NCBI GenBank assembly: GCA_963920665.1
Contig: OY987263.1
Span: forward strand, 29,500,547 to 29,564,546
From: Straminergon stramineum
Lineage: Eukaryota; Streptophyta; Bryopsida; Hypnales; Calliergonaceae
Direction: 5' to 3'
DNA length: 64,000 bases
Below the pieces are notes generated by a model. The model ran no database searches. It was given only the letters and a program-made list of their open reading frames with translations, and was not told where the DNA came from. Below, piece after piece: positions 23,613 to 37,093 of the stretch. Position numbers and translations under genes: made by a program. Position 1 is the stretch's first letter. Each line of letters starts with the position of its first letter.

Positions 23613-25661
23613 GTGCTGCGAAGGCGTGGCATCCATCGGTCTGTGGAAGCGGAGGCGTGGGTTAGAGGAGCGATGTTGGGAGGCGTCCAACGGTCCGAGT
23701 GAGTTGGGTCCAGAGTTCGAGGTCCCTTCATTGAAAGCTGTAATTGTTTTTATGTTTATGTTGGGCACATGAGGCGTCACTTGCCTTGAGTGGTTATTAT
23801 GGAGGCTTTGGGGGGAGGGAGTGTAGCTAGCTAGGGAGATTTTTTTATTATTACGGTGTACCTTTTTTGGAATTTAGCGGATCATCTTGTGATTGACTTG
23901 GAAGCCGCCTTCCATTGGAATAAATTTATAAACAAGGAGACACACACACACACACAAAAAAATGAAAAAAAAAGAAACACCCCGTTTCATTTGTTTCAAA
24001 AAAGAAAGAAAAGAAACAAGGACACTCTGAAATTAATATGGAGAATTTTGCTTTTCCTTTGTAACCAGGATGGGGATGACCGGGGATGACCGGGTAGTCA
24101 AACCATGGTGGCATTTTTCATTTATTTGGGGCAGTGCTGAGAAAGTGATATGCACAAGAGTGATGAAGGTATTTACATCTGTGAAAATGGATGAAACTTG
24201 CAATACATGAATGAAAAAAACATATATTCAACCGAAAGAGTAAATATTCATCCAAAAAAGAGCAATACCATTCCAAGATTTGGTAGGGATGTAGTGATTT
24301 TATCCACTAGAAAAGGAAGAATATCTCGCTACATATATTATTTCCTATAAAAAAAATCACATTGCTTTTTAGAAAAAATTCATGCAAAAAAAAATCCATG
24401 AGTCAAACTTCCCAATCTTCTACTCAATATCTTCCATTAAGCCACTCTATTTGAGTGAAATTTTTTTGTTTTAGTTTTCATCAAGGAAAGCGCATATCTA
24501 ATATATACCATCAAATGTTTTTGTTTCTTTGTGAAAAAATAAAGTTTTCCGAAAAAACTATAAATTTTAGAATACAAGTACATTATAATATTAGAGAATG
24601 CTTATTTCTAGGAAATTCTCAAACACAATAGAAACTACACTTCATAAACTTTGTTTTGTTAGATTTGCTCAAAGGAAAAAATTTAACATTTTGAATGTCA
24701 TCGTGTTTCAAAGAAAAAAAAAGGCTCAAAATATTGTTTAGGTGCAATTTTTTCATTTATTAAACTACCTTTATAAAAAAAAATTTAACTAATGTGACTT
24801 GATAATTTTGGAGTTGGTGTGTAAGAAGGCTTAATAATTTTACTAATTTGTATAGTATTATGGGATGGAAGGAATACTAGTTGGTGTTGTGGAATCGAGT
24901 ACCTATAAATAGGATCTTAGAAGGCATTGTTTGGCAACATCTCGCAAATAAGGGACCTACCAATACAACTCCCTTATTGGAGCATTGGTAGAAAAGAAAA
25001 TCTAGGATACCAAGCTCTTATGGTCTATTTTCAAGTGATGCCCTTGGCATTCTTTCTACTAAATTCAAAATTATTTTGTAAATTTATAACATAGTCAAAT
25101 AATTATAGTGATAAAATTTTAATTCATGTTATTTGGAATAATAATATTATAGATATTATTATTTATATCTATATATTAAAATTACTAGTAGTGTTTGCAT
25201 ATTATCTAACTATTTTATGAGTACTAAATTTAACTACGCAAAATGTGATAGTAATTACATGCATAGTAGTTTTTTACTAACTAATGATATCATTTCATTT
25301 CCTAGGATTTGAACCATAAGAGAGAGGGGATCTTAGAAAGCATGATTACAATGAATTTAGAGTATAGTAGATATGCTACAAAATACTTGCATTGCTCCCA
25401 ACAAAATTGATTGTAGGATAAGCTTGTGTAGTGCAATTTACCTTGCAACAAGTCAAATTGTTTTCTCTTTGTATTTACTTGAAGTAATGTGCAATCCTGG
25501 GATGTGATAATGGCATTTTTAGATGTACAAGTGAGAACTTGGCATTGACTTAGTATCTAAAATGAGATCGTGTACTTTTTGAGCATAAACCATCAAAGAA
25601 TGTGGTCACTACATGGTCTTAACATTGTGAACACTTTTAGAGTAGGGAAAACAACCACGAA
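23613..25661. other. Intergenic DNA, AT-rich after 24 kb
   Basis: A CA dinucleotide run lies at 23941-23956. Long A and T runs dominate from 24.1 kb. No open frame of note and no recognisable element. Confidence 0.55.
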
Positions 25662-26606
25662 CCCCTAAAGGACCAAACAGTGTTTTTTGGCAATTTGGCG
25701 ATTCAGGGCAATTCACTACAAATGGAATTTTTATTTTTTTTCTTTGAAATTTTCAAAAAACATGTGTCCAAGGAGTAGCTCTAAGGCCCAACAATTTTCA
25801 TAACTTTTGAAGACATGGTTAAAAAGTTATTGTATAATATGTAGTTTTCATTGCTTTGTGGGCAACCCCGGCAATAAAAAAAACTTCTTAAAAAATCACT
25901 TTCTTTTTAAATAAAAATTTGAAATTGATTTTATAAATTTATTATATGTATAAAGTTTTGAATCGTTCCATTTTGATTTATGGGATGAAAGTTATGAAGG
26001 GCTTTAGTTGTGGGTAGTTTGTGGGTAGTAATGGAATCTCTACTCTAAAATAAACTTTGATGACCTTTATTTAACTCAATTTTCAATATTTTTGGGAAAT
26101 AAAATAAAATATTGAGGTGTGGATTGTTTATTACAACATTATAACCATTGGGATTGGCTTTTTTCAATTCCACAATAAATGATTAACAAATTAGTATTTT
26201 GAATCATTCTCTACTTCTTTCTACTTACTAATTTTTTCCTACATGTTGTACAATTCCAAATGATCTAAAAAATTTCAAGCATGTAGCCAACATGACTTGA
26301 TGAATGAATCCAAAGAGTTACAACCATTTGGGACATTTTTTTGTAATGATATGGCCTTGTGAAGTGCATCTGCCCGGGTTTTGGCAGGGCCAAAAAAAGG
26401 CTTTTTGTCACTTCAAATGCTAATATCTTGCAATCCACACAATGGAAATTTTTGAAATTTTTTCCACATCTTTCCCAACCAGAATAATACAAGATCCTAT
26501 GGTTACATTTGTCCAAATATGTATTTTTTCTAAAATTTGGTACTTGTACTAGAAATAGCAGTTTGGGAGCGTTTTTGGTGAAAACATAGTCAAATACATT
26601 TAGGGG
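25662..26606 (-). mobile_element. TTAA-type non-coding element, copy B (opposite orientation)
   Basis: The left end is CCCCTAAAGGACC and the right end ATTTAGGGG followed by TTAA (26607-26610). The left TTAA is degraded to CGAA. Read in reverse complement, the interior aligns with copy A (9255-10184) through blocks such as TATAGGATCTT and TGTGGAAAAAATTTCAAAA. It has the same length class, about 945 bp, and no coding capacity. Confidence 0.6.
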
Positions 26607-26610
26607 TTAA

Positions 26611-28940
26611 GGATGTATTTTTGTTAGTTTTGGAGTGATCTAGTCGCACTAGTGGAATCAAGGAAAAATCAAATTAAAAATTCACAACATATTTATACTT
26701 GTCAAGAAAAATCGGATACTACTTCTATTACTTTATACTAGACATTCATCCTCTTTGTACGAATTTTCTTGTTTTAGTACTTCTTCTACCTCTAAGGGAC
26801 CAAATCAAAAATTATAGCTACAATGTGGTGACTTAGAATAGCATCAACATGCATCAAGTGTGCCATCAATTGCTTAGGGAGACACTATTTATGCTAGTAT
26901 AGCTAGAAAGAACCAACTCTTCAAGTATTGTGATTGGTATTTTACAATGACAAATGCTAGATTGTTTTTTCTCTTGAATTTTCCTCAATTTGGTGTGTTG
27001 AGAGTGTCTTTTGTTTGTGAGACATCTATAAAACTTGTTAAAAATTAGCTCATACCTTAACCTTTACTCTCATTCTTTGTAGCTAGGATCTTAATTAGTT
27101 TTTAGATCTTTGTTCTTGCTTCCTTGCAATGTAACCTCGAAACTCTATTGAGGACTAAAAGTCTCCAATGAATATGTCCGATGAATGACTTTCAGGGAAA
27201 CTCCAAAAACAAATAATACAACTATTCATCTTTGAATTTGATAATTGTTATTGATAGGACCGCATCCTTCTTGAGTTATTGAAAGGTTGAGTTGTTTTTC
27301 TCTATCTGTAAATATATAACATATATATATATGTGACTCACTATAAATACTAGACTTTTTCCATTAGACTCTCCCTTTAAATGGATGTAAGTGAAAAGCT
27401 CATTTATCCTTATATAGTGGAGTCACCCATTATCAACTAACACCCCATTGGCAATCAATAGGGTTTTTGAAATTCATGAGAGGTTAAGATTTATTTCCAT
27501 GATTCTTTGCATATAAGAAAATTGGTTGTGGTAGCATTCTAGGTACTGAAGTGCCATGACACATGTCCCTCATTTCGTGTGCCACAATCAACAATTAGTA
27601 GTCTCTAAGTGAGTAATTATGGAAGACTCTAGACATTGGACATGGGTCCATACCAACTTTTGGCTTTCAAAATTCATAGGAATTTCAAGTTCAGCAATAA
27701 AATTACCAAAAATTCGGCAATTTGTGTCATTTTTGTCTTTGCATGTACAAAAATATTTGCTTTGCCTTATACTACTCCAGATCATGTCCAAAATTGCTTA
27801 ACCCTTAAATGTTGACACGGACATTTCATGTCCGATGGATGACAAGGAATTCTCATGTATAGGACAGAAGTGCAACTATTCATCCTCGCAATTAGGGGTG
27901 GAAAGGGAAGATCTTCTACAATAGTTTGACTCCCAATGAGTATTTCTGTTTTTTCTAAAGTAGATGATGTCACACGGTTCCAAAATGTCTGATTTCCACA
28001 GTCACCAGTCCGTCCTTTTAAGGATTAACTGTGGTAGGTCGGTTATGGGCACTGCCTCCACCTTCATTCCAGGGGAGTGAAGCAAAGAGAGTTTCCACCC
28101 GTGAAAGTGGCCACGAAGAAGAATCTGGAAGATCTACCTTATGGTGCCCTCCGTCTTGGCATTGAAAGAGACTGTCTGCTTGCGGTGAGCACTCCGAGAA
28201 TATTTTCGTGAGATTGGTTGGGAAGCATAATCACTTTAGGAACAGTCCTACATTGGTTCTAAAATAAGTGACGAACTCAAACAGCCGAAGCTCTTCTGTA
28301 GAGATGGATTGATTCTCTGACATAAAGTAAAAGAGCACATTCCCTTGAATGTATCAAGGCAAATTCCATCAGTTTGTTCCTCAAAATTAGAATGATTTTG
28401 CTACGGTTTGGTGTACCTTCCTTCTCTTTTCTTTTTCTTTTAGCACGCAGAGAAACATTTCATTTCAAAGGCGAGAAAAATAACCCAACAACGACGACGT
28501 CACCCGGCAAACTGGTGCACCTTTCAACTTGGTGTACTATAACTGAAGTTAGCTATGATAGCCCCAACATTGGAGTTTGATCAGATTCAGAGGTTATTCT
28601 TAGTTGTCAGAGACGGAGTGGCGGGATTTGAGACTCGGAGTGACACAATTCAGTTGCTTCGGAATTTGCATCAACGACCCAATGAAAACACCGCATTCTT
28701 CAGTGTCGATCAACTTGCCGACTTGCAGCTGAATTAGATACTGGAGTGGTAGCTTGCTGCCCGTCTTTGAATTAAAATCAGTCCAGCTCTGATCTGAATT
28801 TGTTCCCTGCCGTTTCGCACTGGAAATTGGAGAAGAAAAACTTCAATTGCTTAAATTAAAGAAATCAAAACTCAAATTCCAGCGGGAATTATCAACTATT
28901 GATGCTTTCAGTGTACGCATGAACAGAGCTTGTTGCAATC
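26611..28940. other. Intergenic DNA with one weak exon-like patch
   Basis: 26.6-27.9 kb is AT-rich without genes. 27.98-28.76 kb is less AT-rich. On the plus strand, about 28083-28187 reads EFPPVKVATKKNLEDLPYG... and ends at a donor-like GCG/GTGAGC, and 28555-28737 is open for 60 codons. Neither matches a family I recognise and they do not join into a gene. Confidence 0.3.
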
Positions 28941-29180
28941 ACTACACTGAATAGTGAAATTAGGTTGCCCCTCACTAATTTCTCGACATTTGACACTAAA
29001 TAAATATTTACAGTTACTATATGAGAATGAACTACTTTTGAATTTCATATTGCTATATTTGGGACTCATGAACCCCCATGTGTACAAATGAAGATATTTT
29101 TAGAAATATTTGTTGACTTTGATGGCTTGTACAGTAACTTTCTCAGGGTAAGGCAACCTAACTTCACTATTTAGTGTAGT
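28941..29180. mobile_element. 240-bp MITE with 29-bp TIRs
   Basis: The left terminus ACTACACTGAATAGTGAAAT... and the right terminus, reverse-complemented (ACTACACTAAATAGTGAAGT...), agree in 27 of 29 bases, both arms ending in TTAGGTTGCC. The interior is AT-rich and non-coding. I could not settle the target-site duplication, so the superfamily is open. Confidence 0.7.
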
Positions 29181-29203
29181 AGAAAACTGCGTCATAGTCA
29201 ACA

Positions 29204-29266
29204 AAATTCAGCTAACATGTTTTTGTGTTTTTTGGTAGAAAACATAAAAACATGTCAGCTGAATTT
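29204..29266. repeat. 63-bp near-perfect hairpin
   Basis: AAATTCAGCTAACATGTTTTT on the left pairs with AAAAACATGTCAGCTGAATTT on the right with one mismatch over 21 bases and a loop of about 21 bases. It starts only 24 bases after the MITE at 28941-29180. It could be a tiny MITE, a remnant of a longer one or a small-RNA precursor. Confidence 0.55.
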
Positions 29267-29369
29267 ACATTGTGTGCACAATGGGTACATTTCCAAAGAT
29301 CTCCCTCAGCTAGTATTATGAGGAAGGTTGCTATTATGTAGGCCTAGGAGTATGAATCCATGAGCTTAA

Positions 29370-29495
29370 GAGACTATACACCTATATGTTATAGGTGTCT
29401 ACATTATAAAAACTTCCATGATTATAGTATAACTATATTATATATACCTATATTATAGATATTTAAATTATAAAAATCTTCAATGGTTGTAGGAT
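29370..29495. repeat. Imperfect direct repeat of about 60 bp
   Basis: ACCTATATGTTATAGGTGTC...TATAAAAACTTCCATG is repeated as ACCTATATTATAGATATT...TATAAAAATCTTCAATG immediately downstream. The outer flanks also show weak inverted similarity (ATGAGCTTAA against TTAAGGCTCAT). Probably a decayed fold-back element. Confidence 0.4.
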
Positions 29496-29884
29496 ATCTA
29501 CTTATATGTTTAAGGCTCATATACTTGCATATTCATGCTCACACAAGTATCATTGGTACTATGAGCTTTGTTGAGAATTGAAAATGTTTGGAATTCTTTA
29601 TTTATCACCAATGATCAAATTTAGAAAATCTGAATTCGTATTTGGAATCAAAAATCCTAAATGAGTGAAAATAGGTTAAGAAATTCAAAATTAACCAACC
29701 ACAAAATTGTAGTCAATTTTGAAGGTAGAAAAAACATATGGCAAAGCTACAAGCAACTCGTTTCGAGAGTTTCTATTTTCAAAGTACACAACAATATAAA
29801 AAGATCTAATGTGCCTTCCAAGTTATTTTGTTAAAACCCAAGTGGTGTTGGGTTAGGTCAAAGGCCTTTACATAGATCCAATTC

Positions 29885-31825
29885 AACTCTGAAAGGATCA
29901 TGGCCTTTTTTCATCAAAAATCACTCAAAACTACCATTTTGGTTCTAAAGTGTCAAAATCTTTGACAATTATATTTTTTGAATATCTTATTGTAGAATCT
30001 TTTTCTAGATTAGTGTAAGAATGTGTGAAAGAAATTTAAGAAACTTTGGTTGCATAGTTTGCAACATATTTGCACTTAAAGTGAAGAAAAGCAAGTTTTT
30101 TGCACCGTATGTGACCGAATTATAAGACTTAAAAACTTCTTAACTTAAAATTTTTGCACTAAAAAGTTTGAATTCAAAAAAATATATCTTGAAGAAATGA
30201 GTCAAGACTATAGGAAAAAAATTTAAAAGAAAACTATGGGATTTTTATTCTCGAAAAAATTGTCAAGTAAAAGTAGGTACAAGATAGAAGGACAAATGAA
30301 ATTGTTCATAGTTCTAATATGGAATTGAAAGATACCAATTCCTAATGGTGATAGTATTCTAGCAAGTATAATAAATCTTATAGACCTTCTTTTTCTTAAA
30401 TGTGAAATTGAGATTAAAAAAAACACTAATTTCAATCATTATATTTCAAGAAGATGTTATGATTGCCTACAAACAAAATGATCCATAACTTTCTCATCAC
30501 CTATTCAAATGAAACAAAGCAAACCTTTCCATATAGACAAAATATGATCTATTAAAAATGATTTTAAATTTTTTTCATTTCAAGTTCTTGTAGAATAGTC
30601 TTTATGCTTGGCAAGTTCAAATTTGTACTTTGAATGTCATAAATTTGTGTTTTAGAACATGAATTCCCCCAAAGCTAATGAATTTTTCTATATTCAATTC
30701 TTTTTAAAACAAAAAAAATTGAGACCATAGAACTCTACCTCAAATCCATTTCATGTCTTATAAAAACAATGCCCAAGGTGACCTCTTAGATTATTTGGGT
30801 TAAAAAATTTGATTTTTGCAAAGATATTGATTTCAAATGCCTTTGAGCTCAACCAATAGCCTTGAAGAGTTTTATGTCATTTTTTCATCCATCTTAAACC
30901 TTAGTTACTCTTTCCTTCAAAGGCTTGTATTTTTTGGCTACATAGCAATTTCAGCTAGGTACTTGTGATTGGAGATTTCCATATTTTTGGTCCAAAATTT
31001 AAGAGAAGATGGAGATGAGGAATATCTTTCATATGCACTAAATTTAATGGTATTTGGAAATATGAGTCAAAATTTATGTCCTAATATACTTTTTTTCTTA
31101 AATGGGCAATTTGGATAGATCAGAAAAAATTACTTTATTAAAAAAAATTGAAATTGGTTTTTTAAAGTTATATATACTTGGAAAGCTTTGAATCATTCCA
31201 TTTTGATCAATGAGTCAAAAGTTACGAGTTTTTTTTTATTTGTGGGCAATTATGAATTCTCTACTCTAAAATAAACTTTAAAATCCTTTCTTACTCAATT
31301 TTCAATATTTTTGGAAAAAAATAAAATCATAGTGTATAGATTGTTCATTACAACATTGCAACCATCAAGATTGCCATTTTTCAATCCCATAATTAAATTC
31401 TTAACAATTTTGTTTTTTGAATCATTTTCTTCTACTACCCACTTATTATTTTTTTCCTATATATTGTACAATTTCAAATGATCTGAAATTTTTCAAGCAT
31501 GTGGCCAACTTGTCTAGGAAAAAGAGTCCAAAGAAGCACCACCATTTGGAACATTTTTTGATAGAAAAGTGAGCTCAAGAAGTGCAACTGCCCCGTTTTT
31601 TGTAGGGCCAAAAAAAGGATTTTGGTGAATTTGACTACTTATATCTTGCAATCCACATGGTGGAAATTTCTGAAATTTTCACCACATGTTCTCAAGTCAC
31701 TATACTACAATATCCTATGGTTACATGTGTCAATTTTTTTAATTTTAAAAAAAAATTGTTACTTTTACTAAAAATGGCAATTTTGGAGTAGTTTGGGTGA
31801 AAACATAGTCATGGAACTGTAGGGG
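29885..31825. mobile_element. Tail-to-tail pair of TTAA-family elements
   Basis: The first half (29885 to about 30770) aligns in direct orientation with copy A at 9255-10184. The second half (about 31095-31825) aligns with copy B at 25662-26606, that is, in inverted orientation to copy A. About 300 bases of other sequence lie between them. The outer ends (CTCTGAAAGGATC and CTGTAGGGGTAAGG) are decayed forms of the family termini. It may be two insertions facing each other or one long fold-back derivative. Confidence 0.5.
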
Positions 31826-33479
31826 TAAGGATTTCAACATTGAAATAGCCACCACTTCTTTTCAAAATGATAGAAATAAGAAAATAAAGGTCATCACCTT
31901 TGGTCATTTGTTTCAATAAACAAAACCAAGAATATTTCCAAAGCTAGGAATACTCTACAGTCTACACCTGCAAGCCGTACAATTTCTGGTGTAAGAGCCC
32001 CAACTGAATCCTCATTTGTGATTGGACAAAAGGCTGAAATTTGGGCAATCGATCTCAAAAGAGAATGGCCCAGCCTCTAGTTGTAAAGTAAAGTGCCCCT
32101 TAGTTATTTTGGTAAATCCATGCCAAACCTTCTTTCAACCTTCAAAGATGAGAGGAATAAAGTTTGACTCTGGCAAGCATTCCGTGCAAATCCCTACCCC
32201 CACCCCACCAAACTGAAAGCTCAGCTACCCAATCAAGAAAAGAATCAACATGGTTGAGGAATTTGACCCACCCCCATATACCAACCATCTGGTACCGAAA
32301 CAGTGAGTTCATTTTCCGCAATTTAAATTGCTCCTTGCGAAAGGAATGAACTTCAACGTCTGTAAGAAGTAACGGAACCAAACAGTGCGTTGCCTCCTGG
32401 AGTACCGGTATTCACCTACTTAGAAATGGATCCCTAGCCAACTTCTCTACCTACTGGGCCCCACCCTACCCTACCCTACCTGGGACCCGGGACCCCGACT
32501 TTTTGGTGTGAACTAGGACTAGGACACCAATGCTAAGGGCATGGCTGCAACCATGGCCCATGCATAACTTAAACGGCCAGGTAAAGCATCCAACTCACAC
32601 CCTTGTACCACGGAATTCCGTCTGCACAGCATGTGTACCAAGAGAAACCGAATGGTGACAACCTTGCTTGCATAGTCTAGTAGTCATCTTCAAGGAGAAA
32701 AAGGACCGCAGGAGGAAGCTTGATTAGTACAACTTGATTAATGGGGGAATTAACTTAGTAGTGCATAAGACACTAGTTTAACTTACCAAAAACCTCAAGA
32801 GATGAAATTAAGATAAGTTCATGGCTGGCAGGTTTGCAATGAAATTTCGTTTCTTTTGTTTCCAAAAAAAGAAAAAGAAATGAAGTTCAGTTAGTACCAC
32901 TGGAAATTGTACAGTACCTGTTGCTGTGTTGCACTGATTTCAGGCCAGAAAATAAATTACCAATTTGTAGTGACACTAATTCTGTCTGTGGGTGCCACTA
33001 ATTGGGCTCCTTTGCTTTGCTAATAGGGTAATTAAGGTATGTTCCCACGTGGCCTTACAATGGCAGTAATTTGGTTGTAAATCATCGAGCGTTCCCACCA
33101 GAGTGCTCCACTATCTGTCGAACCTACTTGGCAACCAAGGTGGCATCGACGTGAGAGCACTCCTACTACCATTTAACACATCTACGTCGTTGGCCCACAA
33201 TAACAACTTAAAAATCTTTTAGAATTGAAGATTCTATCAACTAACAGCCACTCTTAGCTATATGCCAAGTCAAGAGCCCATTATATAAGAACATTGGCTG
33301 ATTGGCAACCATTAGCCAAAATTAGCGGGGACCCAAGTAGAAAAAACCAAGAGGTCCATTATTTTCCAACTCTCACCTCCAAAAGATTTGTAAGGCTCTA
33401 CTAAAGTGAGGGTGGGACAATGAGTAGGTAATCTCTTTATACAAGTGGGGTGATGGGAGGTAAAACAATTCATGTGGGA
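31826..33479. other. Intergenic DNA, no gene recognised
   Basis: 32.0-33.2 kb is less AT-rich, with a CCCTA-type run at 32460-32480. Overlapping frames at 32022-32216 (+) and 32142-32381 (-) have no domain and no good start codon. Nothing I can name. Confidence 0.5.
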
Positions 33480-36050
33480 TATGTAAATTAGGATTAGTAA
33501 ATGCTCAACCACTCATACTTAATTAAGTCAAATGCAGAAATTGTGTTCAATGTAGAACTTCAGACCTTGTTTAGGCATAGTAGAATAACTTTTTCCAAAA
33601 AACTTTGAACTAAGAAAAGTTGGGAAATCAAGTTAAATTTCATCTACAAAAATACGTTTGAGATTCTGATCCTCCAATAAAAAGTTAGAGACAAAATTCA
33701 AAGAGGGGTTGGAAGAAACATTTTCTTTGACTTTGGGCAACAAGAAGTGAAATACTTTTCATTATTTCATCCACAAAGTGCACTTCTTTGAAATCTTTAA
33801 TCCGAGAAAGAAGAGACTAATGAACAAGGCATTTTGTCAAAAATGATCTAATATGCAATGAATATTACAATAGTGTAACTTGAATAACAACATTGAAGAG
33901 AAACAAGTTCTCATCCACACATGTCATGCGTGTAGCCTGACTTCCCCTTAAACTAGCTTTGTAGATCGACTAAAGTAAATAGATCCACTATTGAGATTGG
34001 TGTTCGATTCAAAGCTCTATTTTTAGATCAAAGTCAATTTTGTTGTATTCTAATGTAATTTTTTTTGCATTGAGTGTACAATTGGGACTTAAAGTTTTAG
34101 AGTTGGATTACATAGTCACCATTTCAAGAATTCAATGAGCACACTACACATGGCTAAAGGCTCATTCTTTGTTTCATTCTACTAAGGGTGCTTTTGGATT
34201 TCCATTGGAATCATGTAAGGAAGTAAGAGACACATTAGAATCCCCAAAGACAAGAATAACCCTCCCTCTGGCTCACAATGGGAAGCTATATATTTTTACT
34301 TTGATCACCCTATAATGTATCATTTTTTTCTAAAAATGAGTTGATCGAAATGCATGTGAAATTAATCCTAATTTTTTTCGTTCTCATGCATACAAAAAAT
34401 GTGAATCAAATAACTATATCTATGTACAATGACCAAACAATCCACAATGGGCTTCTTACTTCAATTTGAATAATTTTTTTCAAAAATTGTGTTCTCTCTT
34501 TCACTACACCAATAATTGTAGTCATTGTCACCAAGACAAATTGATTTTAAAATGATATAAATTTCTCCTTTTGACAAACACTTCTACCAACTATGTTTAT
34601 AGGAATTTTTCTCTTTGAATTGTATTGAAATCTACATTCTTGGTAAAAATATTCATCTTCTGTAGAAAATTATAGCCTTTAGTAAATAGCTAGGTATGGA
34701 TGACAATAAATATTTTTTTAGTGTAGCATAGTCCCAATATGGAAATGAAAAAAATGGTTCAAATATATTGCAAAAATCAATTCGCAACAAACTTATGGTA
34801 AGTTAATGGCACCCAACACATTTGAGGTGTCCCAAATGTGTGTGTTTTTCCTCATCGTGGAATGCAACTATAACCTAGATTCCCTATATGCACCACTAAC
34901 CCAAGACCATCATCACTTAGTGTACATCTTCAAAATCAATATGTACCTATATGGAAGAATGATTCTATAACGTCTATCAAAAAAAAGATTTGACCCATCA
35001 TGACTTTTGCATACAATATTCAAATGTTGCATTCTTTGGTGTGTTGGAAGCTCCTTTCACTTGCCAAAAAGAAAATATGAAAATTTGACTCTTCTAATAG
35101 TAATAGTAATTAGGGGTAGAGTAGCAAGAAGTGGCAATCAAGGAGATACCTACTTTAATCCTTAAAATGCTTGAGGTACTGAATTCTCTTGTCAACAAAA
35201 CTTTGAAGTTAAATATAAACTAACTAAGTTTCTATTTTTCGTATTTTTTATTTTGAAATTATTTTGGAAGTTTAGTTTTAGCATCAAAAATCAAATTATG
35301 AAAATGAATCATTATGAATTTTCTATTCAAGATTTTGTGCAAGGGTGTCCATTGCAAATCTTGATTGTCTAGAATCAAGGGCTTTCAAAGACACTAGATC
35401 TTACAAAAAAATCACATGAAAAATTCATTTAAGAAAAATAAAATAACAAATTTTGAGAAGTTGTAAATTCATTGAGATTATGCATGTTCTACCCTTTAAC
35501 CCTCATATTTTTTTAGTGACCAATTTTTTTAGATTTGACATGTGAAAAGAGGATTAAAAGACTTCAAATTGGTTTCATAGTTTGAACACCCTCGTGATCA
35601 AACATTACAATCTTTCAATTCATAAGTGATATTGTTAACTTTTCTTTTCCCATTTGAAACTTAACATGTTAGGTTTGAATTTGTATGTTTGCAATTAAAA
35701 AGAATTGATAGAACTTATCAAAATGTTGGCTTTTAGTTCAATTTAGATCAAGTTTCAAGAAGCTCGAAAAAGGTCTTGGGCATTGAGGGGTTAATATGCA
35801 ATGAAACTTTAGGGGTTTGTCTCAACCCTTTTTTGAACTTTGTCCCAAACTTTTGATTGGAGACTTAGAATCTCAAAAAAAAATTTGGAGATGAAAGTTA
35901 CTTTGATTTGACAACTTTTCTTAGTTCAAAGTTTCTTGAAAAAAGTTATTCTACTATGCCTACATGAGGTTTGAAGTTCTACATTGCACACAATTCTTGT
36001 GTTTTGACAGTGAGTGGTCAAGCTCTCATCTTCAAATTGTCCCATATCCT
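33480..36050. repeat. Large inverted repeat enclosing about 2 kb
   Basis: The left arm (about 33490-33770) and the right arm (about 35815-36040) are inverted copies. The block TAGGCATAGTAGAATAACTT near 33570 reappears inverted as AAGTTATTCTACTATGCCTA near 35940, and TTGAACTAAGAAAAGTTG reappears as CAACTTTTCTTAGTTCAAA. Arms are at least 220 bases and diverged. The enclosed 2 kb has no open frame of note but includes a second dispersed repeat (34890-35155) and a TTAA-family end at about 35780-35797. It looks like a fold-back transposon or an inverted duplication. Confidence 0.55.
34890..35155 (+). repeat. Dispersed repeat, copy 2
   Basis: Diverged copy of 16451-16705, in the same orientation, lying inside the inverted repeat at 33.5-36 kb. 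Non-coding. Confidence 0.55.
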
Positions 36051-36467
36051 TTGAAGATTCATGATGGATAATGAATTTCATTATAAAAACAATCTCTCCA
36101 CCCTTTACTTAGAGCACATGTTTTGATACTAAATTGTAGTGAAATCTTTTCTAATATTTGGATGCCCACTACAATTCCTTGTCTATAGATTTGGGATGAT
36201 GATATGTTTATTTTAAAAATCATTCAAAGTTTGAGATTTAGACTATTTTTGGCCATTGGATGAAAATCGGTAATTGGCTATGTGGAGGTATGTGAGGTCC
36301 TTCCTATTAGTACCAAGCATGTGGGAACTGCGCCTCAGTAAGAAACTATTACTACTATTCCGAACTTGAACTGTTAGAAAAAAAATTATTTTCTTTTCAT
36401 GATGAAGTTTTATCTTTAAGCTCATGGTGTTTGCAAACACCAGGTGGAAATGGCCCTTAAAGTTACT

Positions 36468-37093
36468 AAGGTGGAAACACCTACAATCATCAAAATAAGC
36501 AATTCAATGTAGATGGAGGCACCTTTTTTAGGAAAAAAATATATTTTCTTTTAGTATTAGCAATTGAAGATCATTAATTTAACAAAAATGAATAGGATTT
36601 CTAGATATTACATGTAAATTCTATGAATTTTTGAAGTGCAGGCTCACTAGGCCATTGAAACCGTCAAATAGCTGGATCTAAAACCAAAGTTTAGAAAAAT
36701 CGGTAGTCAACTAATCATGGTTAAGAATGTTGATGGTTTAATGACACTTTTTGAAGGACACTTTTAATGGAAGTCTAGTGTACAAAATGGCTACATGGAC
36801 GTTTTGGGGTGTTTCCACTATAAATCTAAAATTGACCAAAGAAGCAATCCAACATGGTTCTTGTTATTGTATTGAAATTTTTTTTGGGGTCTTATTGGAA
36901 GATGAAAGAAGATTCTAGAGTCTTTTAGAATGCATTTTTTGGACATTGTAGAAATAAACTAAGAATTTGCAAAGCATTGAAAATGGGTGTTTCTAAAATC
37001 AACTCTAGACTCTCATAAGTAGTGGGAATTCATTTTAGACAATAATTTGTAGGAGGTGGTTTTAGAAAGGGGTCGATTTTAGGTGTAGTTACC
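36468..37093. repeat. ACACCTAAAAT-family TIR element
   Basis: The right end reads GGTCGATTTTAGGTGTAGTTACC. The left end, AAGGTGGAAACACCTACAATC, is a poorer inverted match. An internal end-like block (TAAATCTAAAATTGACCAA near 36826) suggests nested insertions. Related termini occur at 1735-1851 and 55228-55726. Confidence 0.4.

Noticed and set aside
27798..27850. GGACATTTCATGTCC palindrome as a regulatory operator
   Set aside because: A short palindrome in AT-rich DNA without a nearby gene; no support for function.
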